From an uncultured Steroidobacter sp. (GTDB lineage: Bacteria > Pseudomonadota > Gammaproteobacteria > Steroidobacterales > Steroidobacteraceae), in the NCBI RefSeq assembly GCF_937958065.1, contig NZ_CALFXI010000111.1, positions 62,001 to 126,000 on the forward strand: a stretch of DNA of 64,000 nucleotides, read 5' to 3'. Made by a program: the position numbers and the translations under genes. The notes beneath the pieces are model-generated. The model was not told the origin of the DNA, searched no databases, and worked only from the letters and a program-made list of their open reading frames with translations. The first letter of the stretch is position 1; each line of letters opens with the position of its first letter. Of the stretch, positions 26,631 to 35,392 are shown piece by piece.

Positions 26631-28799
26631 TCAGACCTTGCGTCGGGCGCTCAACACGTTGGGCAGGCCCTGGATGCGCGCCAGCACGCGCGACAGCTCT
26701 TCCAGGTCGTGCACGGTGATTTTCAGGTTCATGTCGGCGATGTCGTCCGCCTCGTGCGTCAACGTGTTCATGGCGTGAATGTTGATCTTCGTGTCGGCGA
26801 GAATTGCCGTCACGTCGCGCAGCAGGCCGCGCCGATCGTACGCTCGAACGTTGATATCGACCGGGAACGCACGGTCGCCTCCGGTGCCCCATTCGACCGG
26901 AATGACACGCTCCGGATTGGCCGCGGCCAGGCGCTTGAAGTTGGCGCAGTCGTCGCGATGGATGCTGACGCCGCGGCCGAGCGTGATGTAACCGGCGATC
27001 GGCTCCGGCGGCACCGGGCTGCAGCACCCGGCGAAGTTCGACAACAGATCTTCGACGCCGTCGATGGTGATGCCCGAAGCTTTCTTCGGCTCGGCGGTCG
27101 GCCGGCGCACGATTGGAGTCGGCAATTCCTGCGGCTTGGCGCGACGCTGCACGGCGCCGCTGATCTGCGCGGCGTTGATCTCGCCTTCGCCGATGGCGCG
27201 ATACAGCTGATCGGCGTTGTCGAAATTGAACTCGCTGATCAGCTCCGGCAGGGTCACCGAGTGGATCGCGAGACGCTGCAATTCGCGTTCGAGAATCTGC
27301 CGGCCCTGCTGGGTATTCTGTTGCTCGTCGAGCTTGCGGAAGAACGAGCGGACCTTGTTCCGGTTGCGCGGCGAGGCGAGATAGCCGAGCGAGGGCACCA
27401 GCCAGTCGCGGCTCGGATTGAGCTGCTTGCCGGTGATGATCTCGACCTGGTCGCCGTTGTGCAGGACCTGGTTGAGCGGCACCATGCGCCCGTTGACCTT
27501 CGCGCCCCGGCAGCGATGGCCCAGATCCGTATGCACGTGATAAGCGAAGTCGAGCGGCGTCGCGCCTCGCGGCAGATCGACTACCTCGCCGCGCGGTGAG
27601 ATGGCGTAGACGCGATCCTCGAAGAGCTCCGAGCGCACCCGATCCAGAAATTCGCCTTCGGTTTCCTCGCTGCGTTCGGTGGGCTCGAGCACCTGCCGCA
27701 GCCAGACGATTTTCTGCTCGTAGGCCGGATTGGCTTTGCCGCCTTCCTTGTAGCGCCAGTGGGCCGCGACGCCGAGCTCGGCATGAGCATGCATCTCGCG
27801 CGTGCGGATCTGAACTTCCAGCGGCAGCTTGCCCGGACCGATGACGGCCGTGTGCAGCGAGCGATACAGATTGTCCTTGGGCGTGGCGATGTAATCGTCG
27901 AACTCGCCCGGAATGTACGGCCACATTCCATGCACGATGCCGAGCACGGCATAGCAGTCGGCGATGCTGTCCACGAGCACACGCACGGCGCGCACGTCGT
28001 AGAGCTGATCGAACTGCAGGCCCTTGCGATGCATCTTCCGCCAGATGCTGTAGATGTGCTTGGGGCGGCCGGCGATGTCGGCGTTGGGGATGTGCGCCTT
28101 GTCGAGCTCCTTGCGCAGCAGCTCGATGACTTCGCCGATGTAACGCTCGCGATCGATGCGCTTGGAGGCGAGCCAGCCGGCGATGGTCTTGTAGCTCTCC
28201 GGGTCGAGGTAGCGGAAGCTCAGGTCCTCCAGCTCCCATTTCAATTGCCACACACCCAGGCGATTGGCGAGCGGGGCATACACCTCACGCGTCTCATAGG
28301 CGAGGCGCTCGCGCTCGGCCGCCGGTGCGTCCTTGCTGTCGCGCAGCTGTTGCAATTGAGCGGCGAGTTTCACGAGCACCAGTCGCGGATCGGTGACGAT
28401 GGCGAGCAGCATCTTGCGCAGGCCTTCGGCCTGGTTGCTCGACAGCGCTGGGGCGCCGCGTCCGCCCGTGCTGGTCGGAATGCTGATGTTCAGCGAGCCC
28501 AGCCGCTGCAATTCGGTGGCGATCCGATTGGCCGGCGCGCTGACCGTCTCGATGGCCTGCTCTGGCGTGATCACCTCGGCTTCCAGCAACGGCAGCAGCA
28601 GGGCGCCGCCGAGGATGTCGTCGTCATCGGTCAGGGTGACCAGGATGTCGACGATGGCCTGCGCACGCGCCAGCGCGGCCGGCGCTTTGGGCTGATCTTC
28701 GCCGACCGTGGCCGCCAGTTTTGCCAGCAGCTCGCGGGCCCGGCGGCGGGCATTCGCGGTCTGCTCGGTGTCGGATGCAGCGTCGTCGACGGAAGGCAT
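26631..28799 (-). CDS. relA: GTP pyrophosphokinase, RelA-type (p)ppGpp synthetase
   Basis: 722 residues from the ATG at 28799; an upstream TTG at 28856 is less likely. Order: degenerate HD domain without the HD pair (DDDDILGGALLLPLLEAEVI), synthetase domain (GRPKHIYSIWRKMHRKGLQF, DVRAVRVLVDSIADCYAVLG, EFDDYIATPKDNLYRSLHT with the ExDD motif), TGS domain (VYAISPRGEVVDLPRGATPL), a zinc-finger-like helical region (NFAGCCSPVPPEPIAGYIT) and a C-terminal ACT domain. Missing hydrolase residues mark a synthetase-only RelA that responds to uncharged tRNA at the ribosome and starts the stringent response. It is divergent from ruvC. Confidence 0.93.
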   Translation of the reverse strand: MPSVDDAASDTEQTANARRRARELLAKLAATVGEDQPKAPAALARAQAIVDILVTLTDDDDILGGALLLPLLEAEVITPEQAIETVSAPANRIATELQRLGSLNISIPTSTGGRGAPALSSNQAEGLRKMLLAIVTDPRLVLVKLAAQLQQLRDSKDAPAAERERLAYETREVYAPLANRLGVWQLKWELEDLSFRYLDPESYKTIAGWLASKRIDRERYIGEVIELLRKELDKAHIPNADIAGRPKHIYSIWRKMHRKGLQFDQLYDVRAVRVLVDSIADCYAVLGIVHGMWPYIPGEFDDYIATPKDNLYRSLHTAVIGPGKLPLEVQIRTREMHAHAELGVAAHWRYKEGGKANPAYEQKIVWLRQVLEPTERSEETEGEFLDRVRSELFEDRVYAISPRGEVVDLPRGATPLDFAYHVHTDLGHRCRGAKVNGRMVPLNQVLHNGDQVEIITGKQLNPSRDWLVPSLGYLASPRNRNKVRSFFRKLDEQQNTQQGRQILERELQRLAIHSVTLPELISEFNFDNADQLYRAIGEGEINAAQISGAVQRRAKPQELPTPIVRRPTAEPKKASGITIDGVEDLLSNFAGCCSPVPPEPIAGYITLGRGVSIHRDDCANFKRLAAANPERVIPVEWGTGGDRAFPVDINVRAYDRRGLLRDVTAILADTKINIHAMNTLTHEADDIADMNLKITVHDLEELSRVLARIQGLPNVLSARRKV

Positions 28800-28996
28800 G
28801 GCAAGCGCGGATCGTGTCGGTTTGTAGCCGTTGCCGGTATCATACCGGCTTCGCAACTCGAGACCCTCGCGGGTCCAGGCAGAGAGAGTCCTTGCGCAGA
28901 CACAGGCGGCCGAAAAGTCTCGCCGAGCTCAACCTTGCCCGGGGGGACACGAAGCTATCGGCCGCGCTGGTCAGCCTTCGACAGCGTTCCTCGTCA

Positions 28997-29581
28997 GTGA
29001 CGAGCGAGCCAGCGCCAGCCCCCAGGGTGCGAATCCTGGGTCTGGATCCGGGCTCGTTGTGCACCGGTTACGCGGTTATAGATATCGGAAGGTTGTGCGA
29101 CCCAAGGAGCGCGACCGCGTGTATCCCGCGGGAAGCAGGGGCCAAGGTCAGCTATGTGGTCAGCGGCTCGATCCGCGCCCGGGGCGCCTCGCTCGCCGAG
29201 CGCCTGCAGGAAATTTTTGCCGGCGTCGATCAGCTGGCGAACCAGTACCAGCCCGACGAGGTTGCCATCGAGCGCGTGTTCATGCACCGCAATGCCGACA
29301 GCGCGCTGAAGCTCGGGCAGGCGCGAGGCGCGGCGCTGAGTGCGACTTTTGCCGTGCGCCCTCGTGTTTTTGAGTACGCGCCGCGTGAGGTGAAACTGGC
29401 CGTGGTCGGCACCGGTGCCGCTCAGAAGGAACAAGTGCAGTTGATGGTACGACGTTTGTTGAATCTGTCCGGACGGCTCGGCGCCGACGCAGCCGACGCG
29501 TTGGCCATCGCGCTTTGCCACGCGCACTCCCGCAATCTCAACCGCCAGTTGCACCAGCTCGTCGCAGGCTCGGCGCAATGA
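28997..29581 (+). CDS. ruvC: Holliday junction endonuclease RuvC
   Basis: 194 residues from a GTG at 28997; a GTG at 29027 would give VRILGLDPGS directly. Acidic catalytic residues are seen in ILGLDPGS, VAIERVFMHRNADSALKLGQ and GADAADALAIALCHAH. Between GYAVI and the next strand (VSYVVSGSIRARG) it has about 16 more residues than E. coli RuvC, including two cysteines. RuvC cleaves Holliday junctions as a dimer with the RuvAB motor. It overlaps ruvA by 4 bases (ATGA), so the two are translationally coupled. The usual upstream yebC-like neighbour is replaced by divergent relA. Confidence 0.93.
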   Translation: MTSEPAPAPRVRILGLDPGSLCTGYAVIDIGRLCDPRSATACIPREAGAKVSYVVSGSIRARGASLAERLQEIFAGVDQLANQYQPDEVAIERVFMHRNADSALKLGQARGAALSATFAVRPRVFEYAPREVKLAVVGTGAAQKEQVQLMVRRLLNLSGRLGADAADALAIALCHAHSRNLNRQLHQLVAGSAQ

Positions 29582-30183
29582 TCGGCTTTCTGCGCGGCAA
29601 GCTGACCGCCAAACAACCCCCGCAGCTGGTGATCGACGTGGGCGGCGTCGGGTACGAGCTGGAAGCGCCCATGTCGACTTTCTATGGGCTGCCGGCGGCC
29701 GGCTCGGAGGTGCATGTGTTCACGCACCTGGTGGTCCGGGAGGATGCGCACATCCTGTTCGGCTTCGGCACCGATCGCGAGCGGCGCCTGTTCCGCGAGC
29801 TGCTGAAAGTTTCCAATGTGGGGCCGAAGCTGGCGCTGGCCCTGCTCTCGGGCCTCACCGTCGATGCCTTCCTGATGTGCATCGAGGCGCAGGACATCGA
29901 TACTCTGGTCCGCACCCCGGGCGTGGGCCGCAAGACGGCCGAGCGCCTGGTGGTCGAGATGCGCGATCGGGTGAAGGGATTTGGCGACACCGGTCTGGCC
30001 GTGCTGCCTACGGGCGGAACCGCCGAGGCTGCCATCGGTCCACAAGCGGAGGCTTTCAGCGCGCTGGTGGCGCTGGGTTACAAGCCCGCCGAGGTGACGC
30101 GGCTGCTGAAGGCGGTGGACGCGTCGGCGCAGACCACCGAGGAAATCATTCGCCGCGCACTGCAGGCCGCTGCCAGTCGATAA
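29578..30183 (+). CDS. ruvA: Holliday junction branch migration protein RuvA
   Basis: 201 residues starting MIGFLRGKLTAKQPPQLVID. The N-terminal OB-fold (VGGVGYELEAPMSTF), two helix-hairpin-helix motifs (VSNVGPKLALALLSG and RTPGVGRKTAERLVVEM) and the C-terminal RuvB-contacting domain (ALVALGYKPAEVTRLLKAV) are complete. It binds the four-way junction and recruits RuvB. It is coupled to ruvC and lies 6 bases before ruvB. Confidence 0.95.
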   Translation: MIGFLRGKLTAKQPPQLVIDVGGVGYELEAPMSTFYGLPAAGSEVHVFTHLVVREDAHILFGFGTDRERRLFRELLKVSNVGPKLALALLSGLTVDAFLMCIEAQDIDTLVRTPGVGRKTAERLVVEMRDRVKGFGDTGLAVLPTGGTAEAAIGPQAEAFSALVALGYKPAEVTRLLKAVDASAQTTEEIIRRALQAAASR

Positions 30184-30189
30184 GCAACC

Positions 30190-31224
30190 ATGATCGAGCA
30201 GGACCGCATCGTTTCCGCCGCCAGCCAGGGCGATGAAGCCGCCTTCGACCGTGCCGTGCGGCCGAAGAAACTGGCCGATTACGTCGGCCAGTCGGCGGTC
30301 AAGACGCAGATGGAAATATTCATCCAGGCGGCGCGCAACCGGCGCGAGGCGCTGGATCACGTGCTGATCTTCGGTCCGCCCGGCCTGGGCAAGACCACGC
30401 TGGCGAACATCATCGCCAACGAGCTCGGGGTCAATCTGCGCCAGACCTCGGGGCCGGTGATCGAGCGCGCCGGCGACCTGGCGGCGCTGCTCACCAACCT
30501 GCAGGCCAACGACGTTCTGTTCGTCGATGAGATTCATCGGCTGAGCCCGCAGGTCGAGGAGATCCTGTATCCGGCCATGGAAGACTTTCAGCTCGATATC
30601 ATGATCGGCGAAGGTCCGGGGGCGCGCTCCATCAAACTGGATCTGCCGCCGTTCACGCTGATCGGCGCGACCACGCGGGCCGGTCTGCTGACCTCGCCGT
30701 TGCGCGACCGATTCGGCATCGTGCAGCGCCTGGAGTTCTACGATCAGGCCGAGCTGCAGCGGATCGTGACACGTTCCGCCAGCTTGCTGGGCGTGCCGGC
30801 GGATGCCGCCGGAGCAGCGCGCATCGCCCAGCGTTCCCGGGGAACTCCGCGTATCGCCAATCGATTGCTCCGGCGCGTGCGCGACTATGCCGAAGTGCGC
30901 GCCGGCGGCCGGATCACCGACGAAGTGGCGCGGGCGGCGCTCGACATGCTCGACGTGGACCCGCTCGGCTTCGATCTCATGGACCGCAAGCTGCTGCTGA
31001 CCATCATCGAAAAATTCGACGGCGGGCCGGTGGGCGTGGAAAGCCTGTCGGCGGCCCTGGGCGAGGAACGCGGCACCATCGAGGACGTGATCGAGCCGTA
31101 TCTGATCCAACAAGGGTTCATCATGCGCACGGCCCGCGGCCGGATGGCGACGCGCATGGCCTATCAGCACTTCGGTCTGAAGTTGCCGGACCGGCCGGGC
31201 ACCGGCGAGCTGTTCGACAACTAA
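30190..31224 (+). CDS. ruvB: Holliday junction branch migration ATPase RuvB
   Basis: 344 residues. Walker A GPPGLGKTT, Walker B LFVDEIHRLS, sensor region LIGATTRAGLLTSPLRDRFG and the arginine of SRGTPRIANRLLRRVRD are intact, with the winged-helix C-terminus (RGRMATRMAYQHFGL). It is the AAA+ motor that drives branch migration with RuvA. ybgC begins 20 bases downstream, as in Pseudomonas. Confidence 0.96.
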   Translation: MIEQDRIVSAASQGDEAAFDRAVRPKKLADYVGQSAVKTQMEIFIQAARNRREALDHVLIFGPPGLGKTTLANIIANELGVNLRQTSGPVIERAGDLAALLTNLQANDVLFVDEIHRLSPQVEEILYPAMEDFQLDIMIGEGPGARSIKLDLPPFTLIGATTRAGLLTSPLRDRFGIVQRLEFYDQAELQRIVTRSASLLGVPADAAGAARIAQRSRGTPRIANRLLRRVRDYAEVRAGGRITDEVARAALDMLDVDPLGFDLMDRKLLLTIIEKFDGGPVGVESLSAALGEERGTIEDVIEPYLIQQGFIMRTARGRMATRMAYQHFGLKLPDRPGTGELFDN

Positions 31225-31244
31225 GCGGAGCAAGTCACGGGCGC

Positions 31245-31679
31245 ATGGCAGCCACACCAGAGATTCCTTCGACGCAACAGTCCACCGCCCGGCCGTTCGC
31301 CTGGCCGGTGCGCATCTATTGGGAAGACACCGATGCCGGTGGCATCGTCTATTACGCGAACTACATGAAGTTCATGGAGCGTGCGCGCACCGAATGGCTG
31401 CGTGCCGCCGGCATCGAACAGCTGCCCTTGAAGGAGCAGTACGGGCTGATGTTCGTGGTCGTCGATATCGAAGCGCACTATCGGCGGCCGGCGCGCTATG
31501 GCGATGAGCTGCTGGTCACCTGCGTGATCGCCGAGCGCACGCGCGCCAGCTTCACGTTTCAGCAACAGGTCTTTCGTGGCGGGCTCGACGGCGAGCTGCT
31601 GGTGGAGGGCAAGGTGCGCGTTGCGTGCCTCGATGCAGTCAGTCTGCGTCCGACCGCGTTGCCGAAGGAACTGCTATGA
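31245..31679 (+). CDS. ybgC: Tol-Pal associated acyl-CoA thioesterase YbgC
   Basis: 144 residues with the hotdog fold signature RIYWEDTDAGGIVYYANYMKFMERARTEW, in which the Asp of EDTDAGG is catalytic in 4-hydroxybenzoyl-CoA-thioesterase relatives. It hydrolyses acyl-CoA or acyl-ACP at the cytoplasmic side of the membrane and is nearly always found before tolQ. The first 17 residues (rich in Thr, Ser and Pro) are longer than in E. coli. It is separated from tolQ by a 110-base gap containing a duplicated segment. Confidence 0.93.
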   Translation: MAATPEIPSTQQSTARPFAWPVRIYWEDTDAGGIVYYANYMKFMERARTEWLRAAGIEQLPLKEQYGLMFVVVDIEAHYRRPARYGDELLVTCVIAERTRASFTFQQQVFRGGLDGELLVEGKVRVACLDAVSLRPTALPKELL

Positions 31680-31759
31680 GCTCGACCGCCCCGCGCGGGC
31701 AGCGCGCTGGTCGCAGCTTTATGAATTCGACTACCCCGCGCGCAGCGCGGCGGTTGCAG
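31675..31759 (+). repeat. imperfect tandem repeat between ybgC and tolQ
   Basis: Two copies of about 40 bases, 31675-31716 and 31720-31759, share TATGA, TCGAC, CCCCGCGCG, CAGCGCG and a closing GCAG. In one frame they read YELDRPARAARWSQ and YEFDYPARSAAVA. The first copy begins over the ybgC stop codon. They fill the space before the tolQ ribosome-binding site. Confidence 0.5.
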
Positions 31760-31788
31760 TCCGAACAATCAATTCGGGAGTGATGGGA

Positions 31789-32502
31789 ATGATGTCAGAG
31801 AACCTCAATCCGCTGGAGCTGGTGCTCAACGCCAGCATCGTGGTGCAGATCGTGATGGCGCTGCTGCTGCTGGCCTCGCTGGTCTCCTGGTCCATCATGC
31901 TGCGCAAACGCGCCGAGCTGAGCCGTGCGCGCGCCGACGCCGACCGCTTCGAGGAAACCTTCTGGTCGGGCGGCGATCTGACCGCGATGTTTCGTTCCAT
32001 CGACCAGAGCCGGCGGGTCACCAAGGGCATGGAGGCGATTTTCGAGCAGGGCTTTCGTGAGTTCTCACGATTGCGTCAGCAGGGCGGCATTGCCTCCGCG
32101 CAGCTGATCGAGGGCGCACGCCGCGGCATGCGCGTTGCGCTGCTCAAGGAAAGCGATCGACTGGAGCTGGGATTGGCGATGCTGGCCACGATCGGCTCGA
32201 CCAGCCCGTACATCGGCCTGTTCGGCACGGTGTGGGGCATCATGAATGCATTCCACGGCCTGGGTAACGTGCAGCAGGCGACGCTCTCGATGGTGGCTCC
32301 AGGCATCACCGAGGCGTTGATTGCCACCGCCATGGGTCTGTTCGCCGCCATTCCCGCCGTGGTCGCTTACAACCGGTATGCGGATCAGGTGAGCCGGGTC
32401 GAAGTGCGTTACGACACGTTCGTCGAGGAGCTGTCGACGATTCTGCAGCGTCACGCCACGGCCTCTCGTGAGACGCCGCGTGGCGCCGAGGCACACGCAT
32501 GA
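31789..32502 (+). CDS. tolQ: Tol-Pal system proton-channel subunit TolQ
   Basis: 237 residues from the ATG at 31789 (GGGAG eight bases upstream; ATGs at 31783 and 31792 are alternatives). Three membrane helices: VVQIVMALLLLASLVSWSIM near the N-terminus, then LAMLATIGSTSPYIGLFGTVWGIMNAF and ITEALIATAMGLFAAIPAVVAYN. The Thr/Ser/Pro residues in helices 2-3 match the TolQ/ExbB channel. With TolR it uses the proton gradient to energise TolA for outer-membrane constriction. It overlaps tolR by 4 bases. Confidence 0.95.
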   Translation: MMSENLNPLELVLNASIVVQIVMALLLLASLVSWSIMLRKRAELSRARADADRFEETFWSGGDLTAMFRSIDQSRRVTKGMEAIFEQGFREFSRLRQQGGIASAQLIEGARRGMRVALLKESDRLELGLAMLATIGSTSPYIGLFGTVWGIMNAFHGLGNVQQATLSMVAPGITEALIATAMGLFAAIPAVVAYNRYADQVSRVEVRYDTFVEELSTILQRHATASRETPRGAEAHA

Positions 32503-32957
32503 GTCCGATGAATGCCCGCCGCGGCAAGCGGCTCGTCGCCGAGATGAACGTCGTTCCGTACATCGACGTGATGCTCGTGCTGCTGATCATCTTCATGATC
32601 ACCGCGCCCATGCTCACCCAGGGCATCAAGGTGGATCTGCCCAAGGCCGCGGCCGAGCCGCTGCCGGAAGATCTGATGCGGCAGCATCAGCCCTTGATCC
32701 TGAGCGTCGACGCCTCGGGCCAGTATTACCTGAACATCGGCAAGGACGAGGAGACGGCCATCGATGAGAACGTCGTCATCGAGCGCGTCGCGACGGTGCT
32801 GCGCCGTGAGCCGCAGACCCCGGTGCTGGTGAAGGCCGATACCAATGTGCCCTATGGGCGCGTGGTCACCGGCATGGTGCTGTTGCAGGAAGCGGGCGCC
32901 GAGAAGGTCGGCTTCATCACCGATCCGGCGGAAGCGCGGAACAACAAGAAGCGCTAA
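32499..32957 (+). CDS. tolR: Tol-Pal system protein TolR
   Basis: 152 residues with a single N-terminal membrane helix containing the essential aspartate: EMNVVPYIDVMLVLLIIFMI. The periplasmic domain (VLVKADTNVPYGRVVTGMVL) has the ExbD/TolR fold that binds peptidoglycan. It is translationally coupled to tolQ (ATGA overlap) and 6 bases upstream of tolA. Confidence 0.95.
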   Translation: MSPMNARRGKRLVAEMNVVPYIDVMLVLLIIFMITAPMLTQGIKVDLPKAAAEPLPEDLMRQHQPLILSVDASGQYYLNIGKDEETAIDENVVIERVATVLRREPQTPVLVKADTNVPYGRVVTGMVLLQEAGAEKVGFITDPAEARNNKKR

Positions 32958-32963
32958 GGCCTC

Positions 32964-33890
32964 ATGGTCGATTTCATCAAACAACACTGGACGTACATTC
33001 TCGGCGCACTGCTGCTGCACGCGTTGTTTGCTGGCATTTTCGGTCTCACCATGCTGAACATGCAGCGCAGTCCGCCGCCGGTGCAGCTTGCGATCCAGGC
33101 CGTGGTCGTCGATCCGAAAGCGCTGAACGACGCTGCCCGCCAGCAGCGCCAGCAACGCGAGCGCGACCGCGCTCAACAGCAGGAGCGTGAGCAGGCCGCC
33201 CAGCGCGAACGCGAAGAACAGGTACGGCGCGAGCAGGAACAGGCCGCCGAGCAGCAGCGTCGCGAGCAGGAAGAGGTTCAGCGCAAGCAGGCGGAACAAC
33301 GGGCCGAGCAGGAGCGTCAGATCGAATTGAAACAACGCCAGGAAGCCGAACAGCGCCGGCTGGCGGAAGAGCAGCAGTTGCGCGAGCGACAGGAGGCGGA
33401 AAAGAAAGCCGCCGCCGCCGAGGCCGAGCGCAAGAAGCGCGCCGAGGAGGAGGCCAAGAGGGTCGCCGAGATCCAGCGCAAGCAGCGTGAAGAGGCCGAG
33501 CGCCGCAAGGCGGCGGAAGACAAACGTTTGCAGGAGGCGCGCGAGTCGGAGTTGCAGCGTCAATTGCAGCAGGAGGAGGCTGACGCAGCAGCCGCCGCGG
33601 CTGCGGCGAACTCGCCGGAAATGGCGCAATACCGGGCCATGATCCAGCAGGCCGTGCAGCGCCGTTGGAACCGTCCGCTTTCGGCACGGGACGATCTGGT
33701 GTGTCAGGTGACAGTGCGGCAAACCCCCGCCGGCGTGGTGCTCTCAGCGCGGGTGGGCACCTGTAATGGCGACGCCGCTGTGAAGCAGTCCGTCGAAAAT
33801 GCGGTCATCAGCGCTTCGCCTTTGCCAACAGCGCCCAATCCGCGGCTGTTTCAGCCGGAGATCACGTTCAACTTCCGGCCCGGCGCGTAG
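32964..33890 (+). CDS. tolA: Tol-Pal system protein TolA
   Basis: 308 residues. An N-terminal membrane anchor (YILGALLLHALFAGIFGLTM, with the SHLS-like helix role) is followed by a long polar alpha-helix from about residue 50 to 205, very rich in Gln, Arg, Glu and Ala (for example REQEQAAEQQRREQEEVQ), and a C-terminal domain (MAQYRAMIQQAVQRRWNRP ... CNGDAAVKQSVENAVISAS) that contacts TolB/Pal. It spans the periplasm and transmits force from TolQR. The helix repeat is typical, not a sign of decay. Confidence 0.94.
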   Translation: MVDFIKQHWTYILGALLLHALFAGIFGLTMLNMQRSPPPVQLAIQAVVVDPKALNDAARQQRQQRERDRAQQQEREQAAQREREEQVRREQEQAAEQQRREQEEVQRKQAEQRAEQERQIELKQRQEAEQRRLAEEQQLRERQEAEKKAAAAEAERKKRAEEEAKRVAEIQRKQREEAERRKAAEDKRLQEARESELQRQLQQEEADAAAAAAAANSPEMAQYRAMIQQAVQRRWNRPLSARDDLVCQVTVRQTPAGVVLSARVGTCNGDAAVKQSVENAVISASPLPTAPNPRLFQPEITFNFRPGA

Positions 33891-33930
33891 CGCGGGGCTT
33901 GCCCGATATCGCTCCAAGGAGCTGTGACTG

Positions 33931-35232
33931 ATGAGAAAAACTGTTGCCGTTTTCGTTTGCTTCGCGCTGTCGTGGTTCGCGCTCGCGGCCAAGGCGCAAC
34001 TGGTGATCGAGATCACCAAGTCCGCCGAGGACGCGGTGCCGATCGCCATCGTGCCGTTCGGTTGGGAGTCCAGCGGCGCCGCGCCGTTCGACGTGGCCGA
34101 TGTGGTCGCCGCGGACCTGCGGCGCAGTGGCCGCTTCGCGCCGCTGGATCGCAAGGAAATGATCGATCGGCCGACCCAGGCCGATCAGATCCGCTTCCAG
34201 GACTGGCGTTATCTCAAGACCGACTTCATCGCCGTCGGCAAGCTGATGCCCGAGGGGGCAGGCTTCGCCGCGCAGTTCGAGCTGTTCAATGTGCTCACCG
34301 GCCAGCGCCTCGCCGGACAGCGCGTCACCGGCAACGCGAACAACATGCGCGCAGTGGCGCACCGGATCTCGGACATCATCTTCGAACAATTGACCGGCGT
34401 GCGTGGCGCTTTTTCGACCCGGGTCGCCTTCATCAGTGCCGAAGGGACGCCGCCGAAGCAGCGTTACAAGCTGATCGTCTCCGATTACGACGGCGAGAAT
34501 CAGCAGACCATCACCAGCTCGGACGAGCCCATCATGTCGCCGGCGTGGTCGCCCGATGGCCAGAGCCTCGCCTATGTATCATTCGAGAGCAAAGCGTCCG
34601 CCATCTATGTGCAGACATTGCGCACGGGCGAGCGCAAGCGCGTTTCGGCGCGCGCCGGCATCAACGGTGCGCCGGCGTGGTCCCCGGATGGCCGGATGCT
34701 CGCGCTCACGCTGTCGCGCAAGGACGGCGATATCGACATCTATACATTGGACCTCAACAGCCAGGTGCTCACGCGCATGACGTTCGACCCCGGCATCGAC
34801 ACCGAGCCGAGCTGGTCCTCCGACGGCAAGAAGCTGTACTTCAATTCCGATCGCGCCGGCGGCCCGCAGATTTATGAGATCGATGTCGCCAACCCCAATC
34901 GGGCCACGCGCATCAGTTTCGAAGGCGGCTACAACGCCCGGCCGCGCGTCTCGCCCGATGGCAAGAAGCTGGCGGTGGTGACGCTGGACCGTGGCAATTA
35001 CCGAATCGGGCTCATCGATCTGGCCTCCAAGGCGATGCAGGTGCTGTCCGAAGGCCGCCAGGATGAAAGCCCGAGCTTCGCGCCCAACGGCGCCGTGCTG
35101 ATCTATGCGACGCAGGACAGGGGCCGAGGTGTGCTGGCGACCGTGTCGACCGATGGCCGCACGGCCGAGCGCTTCAGCAACACGGTCGGCGAAGTGCGTG
35201 AGCCGGTCTGGGCGCCGTTTCCGCAGCGTTGA
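33931..35232 (+). CDS. tolB: Tol-Pal periplasmic beta-propeller TolB
   Basis: 433 residues with a signal peptide (TVAVFVCFALSWFALAAKA) and mature start near QLVIEITKSAEDAVPIAIVP. The N-terminal domain is followed by a six-bladed propeller with repeated W-S-P-D-G motifs (SPAWSPDGQSLAYVSFE, GAPAWSPDGRMLALTLS, TEPSWSSDGKKLYFNSD). It binds Pal and TolA in the periplasm. pal follows after a 160-base gap that may hold an internal promoter. Confidence 0.96.
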   Translation: MRKTVAVFVCFALSWFALAAKAQLVIEITKSAEDAVPIAIVPFGWESSGAAPFDVADVVAADLRRSGRFAPLDRKEMIDRPTQADQIRFQDWRYLKTDFIAVGKLMPEGAGFAAQFELFNVLTGQRLAGQRVTGNANNMRAVAHRISDIIFEQLTGVRGAFSTRVAFISAEGTPPKQRYKLIVSDYDGENQQTITSSDEPIMSPAWSPDGQSLAYVSFESKASAIYVQTLRTGERKRVSARAGINGAPAWSPDGRMLALTLSRKDGDIDIYTLDLNSQVLTRMTFDPGIDTEPSWSSDGKKLYFNSDRAGGPQIYEIDVANPNRATRISFEGGYNARPRVSPDGKKLAVVTLDRGNYRIGLIDLASKAMQVLSEGRQDESPSFAPNGAVLIYATQDRGRGVLATVSTDGRTAERFSNTVGEVREPVWAPFPQR

Positions 35233-35392
35233 GCTCGAAATGGCCGCTATCAGGCCGGAAAAAGTGCGCCAAAGGCGCCTTGTCGGGCTCGAAGTTGTGG
35301 CAAAATTCGCGGCAGTTTTGGTCTGTGAACGGCGACGGGCGGATTTTTCAGCGGGTTCGCTGGTCGTAACAACTAAATTCAGGAGAGTGTAG

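Noticed and set aside
26596..28251. A 551-codon frame within relA in another reading frame.
   Set aside because: Arg- and Ala-rich off-frame product; relA has full domain conservation in its own frame.
33046..33687. A minus-strand frame opposite tolA.
   Set aside because: It arises from the repetitive Gln/Arg/Glu codons of the TolA helix.
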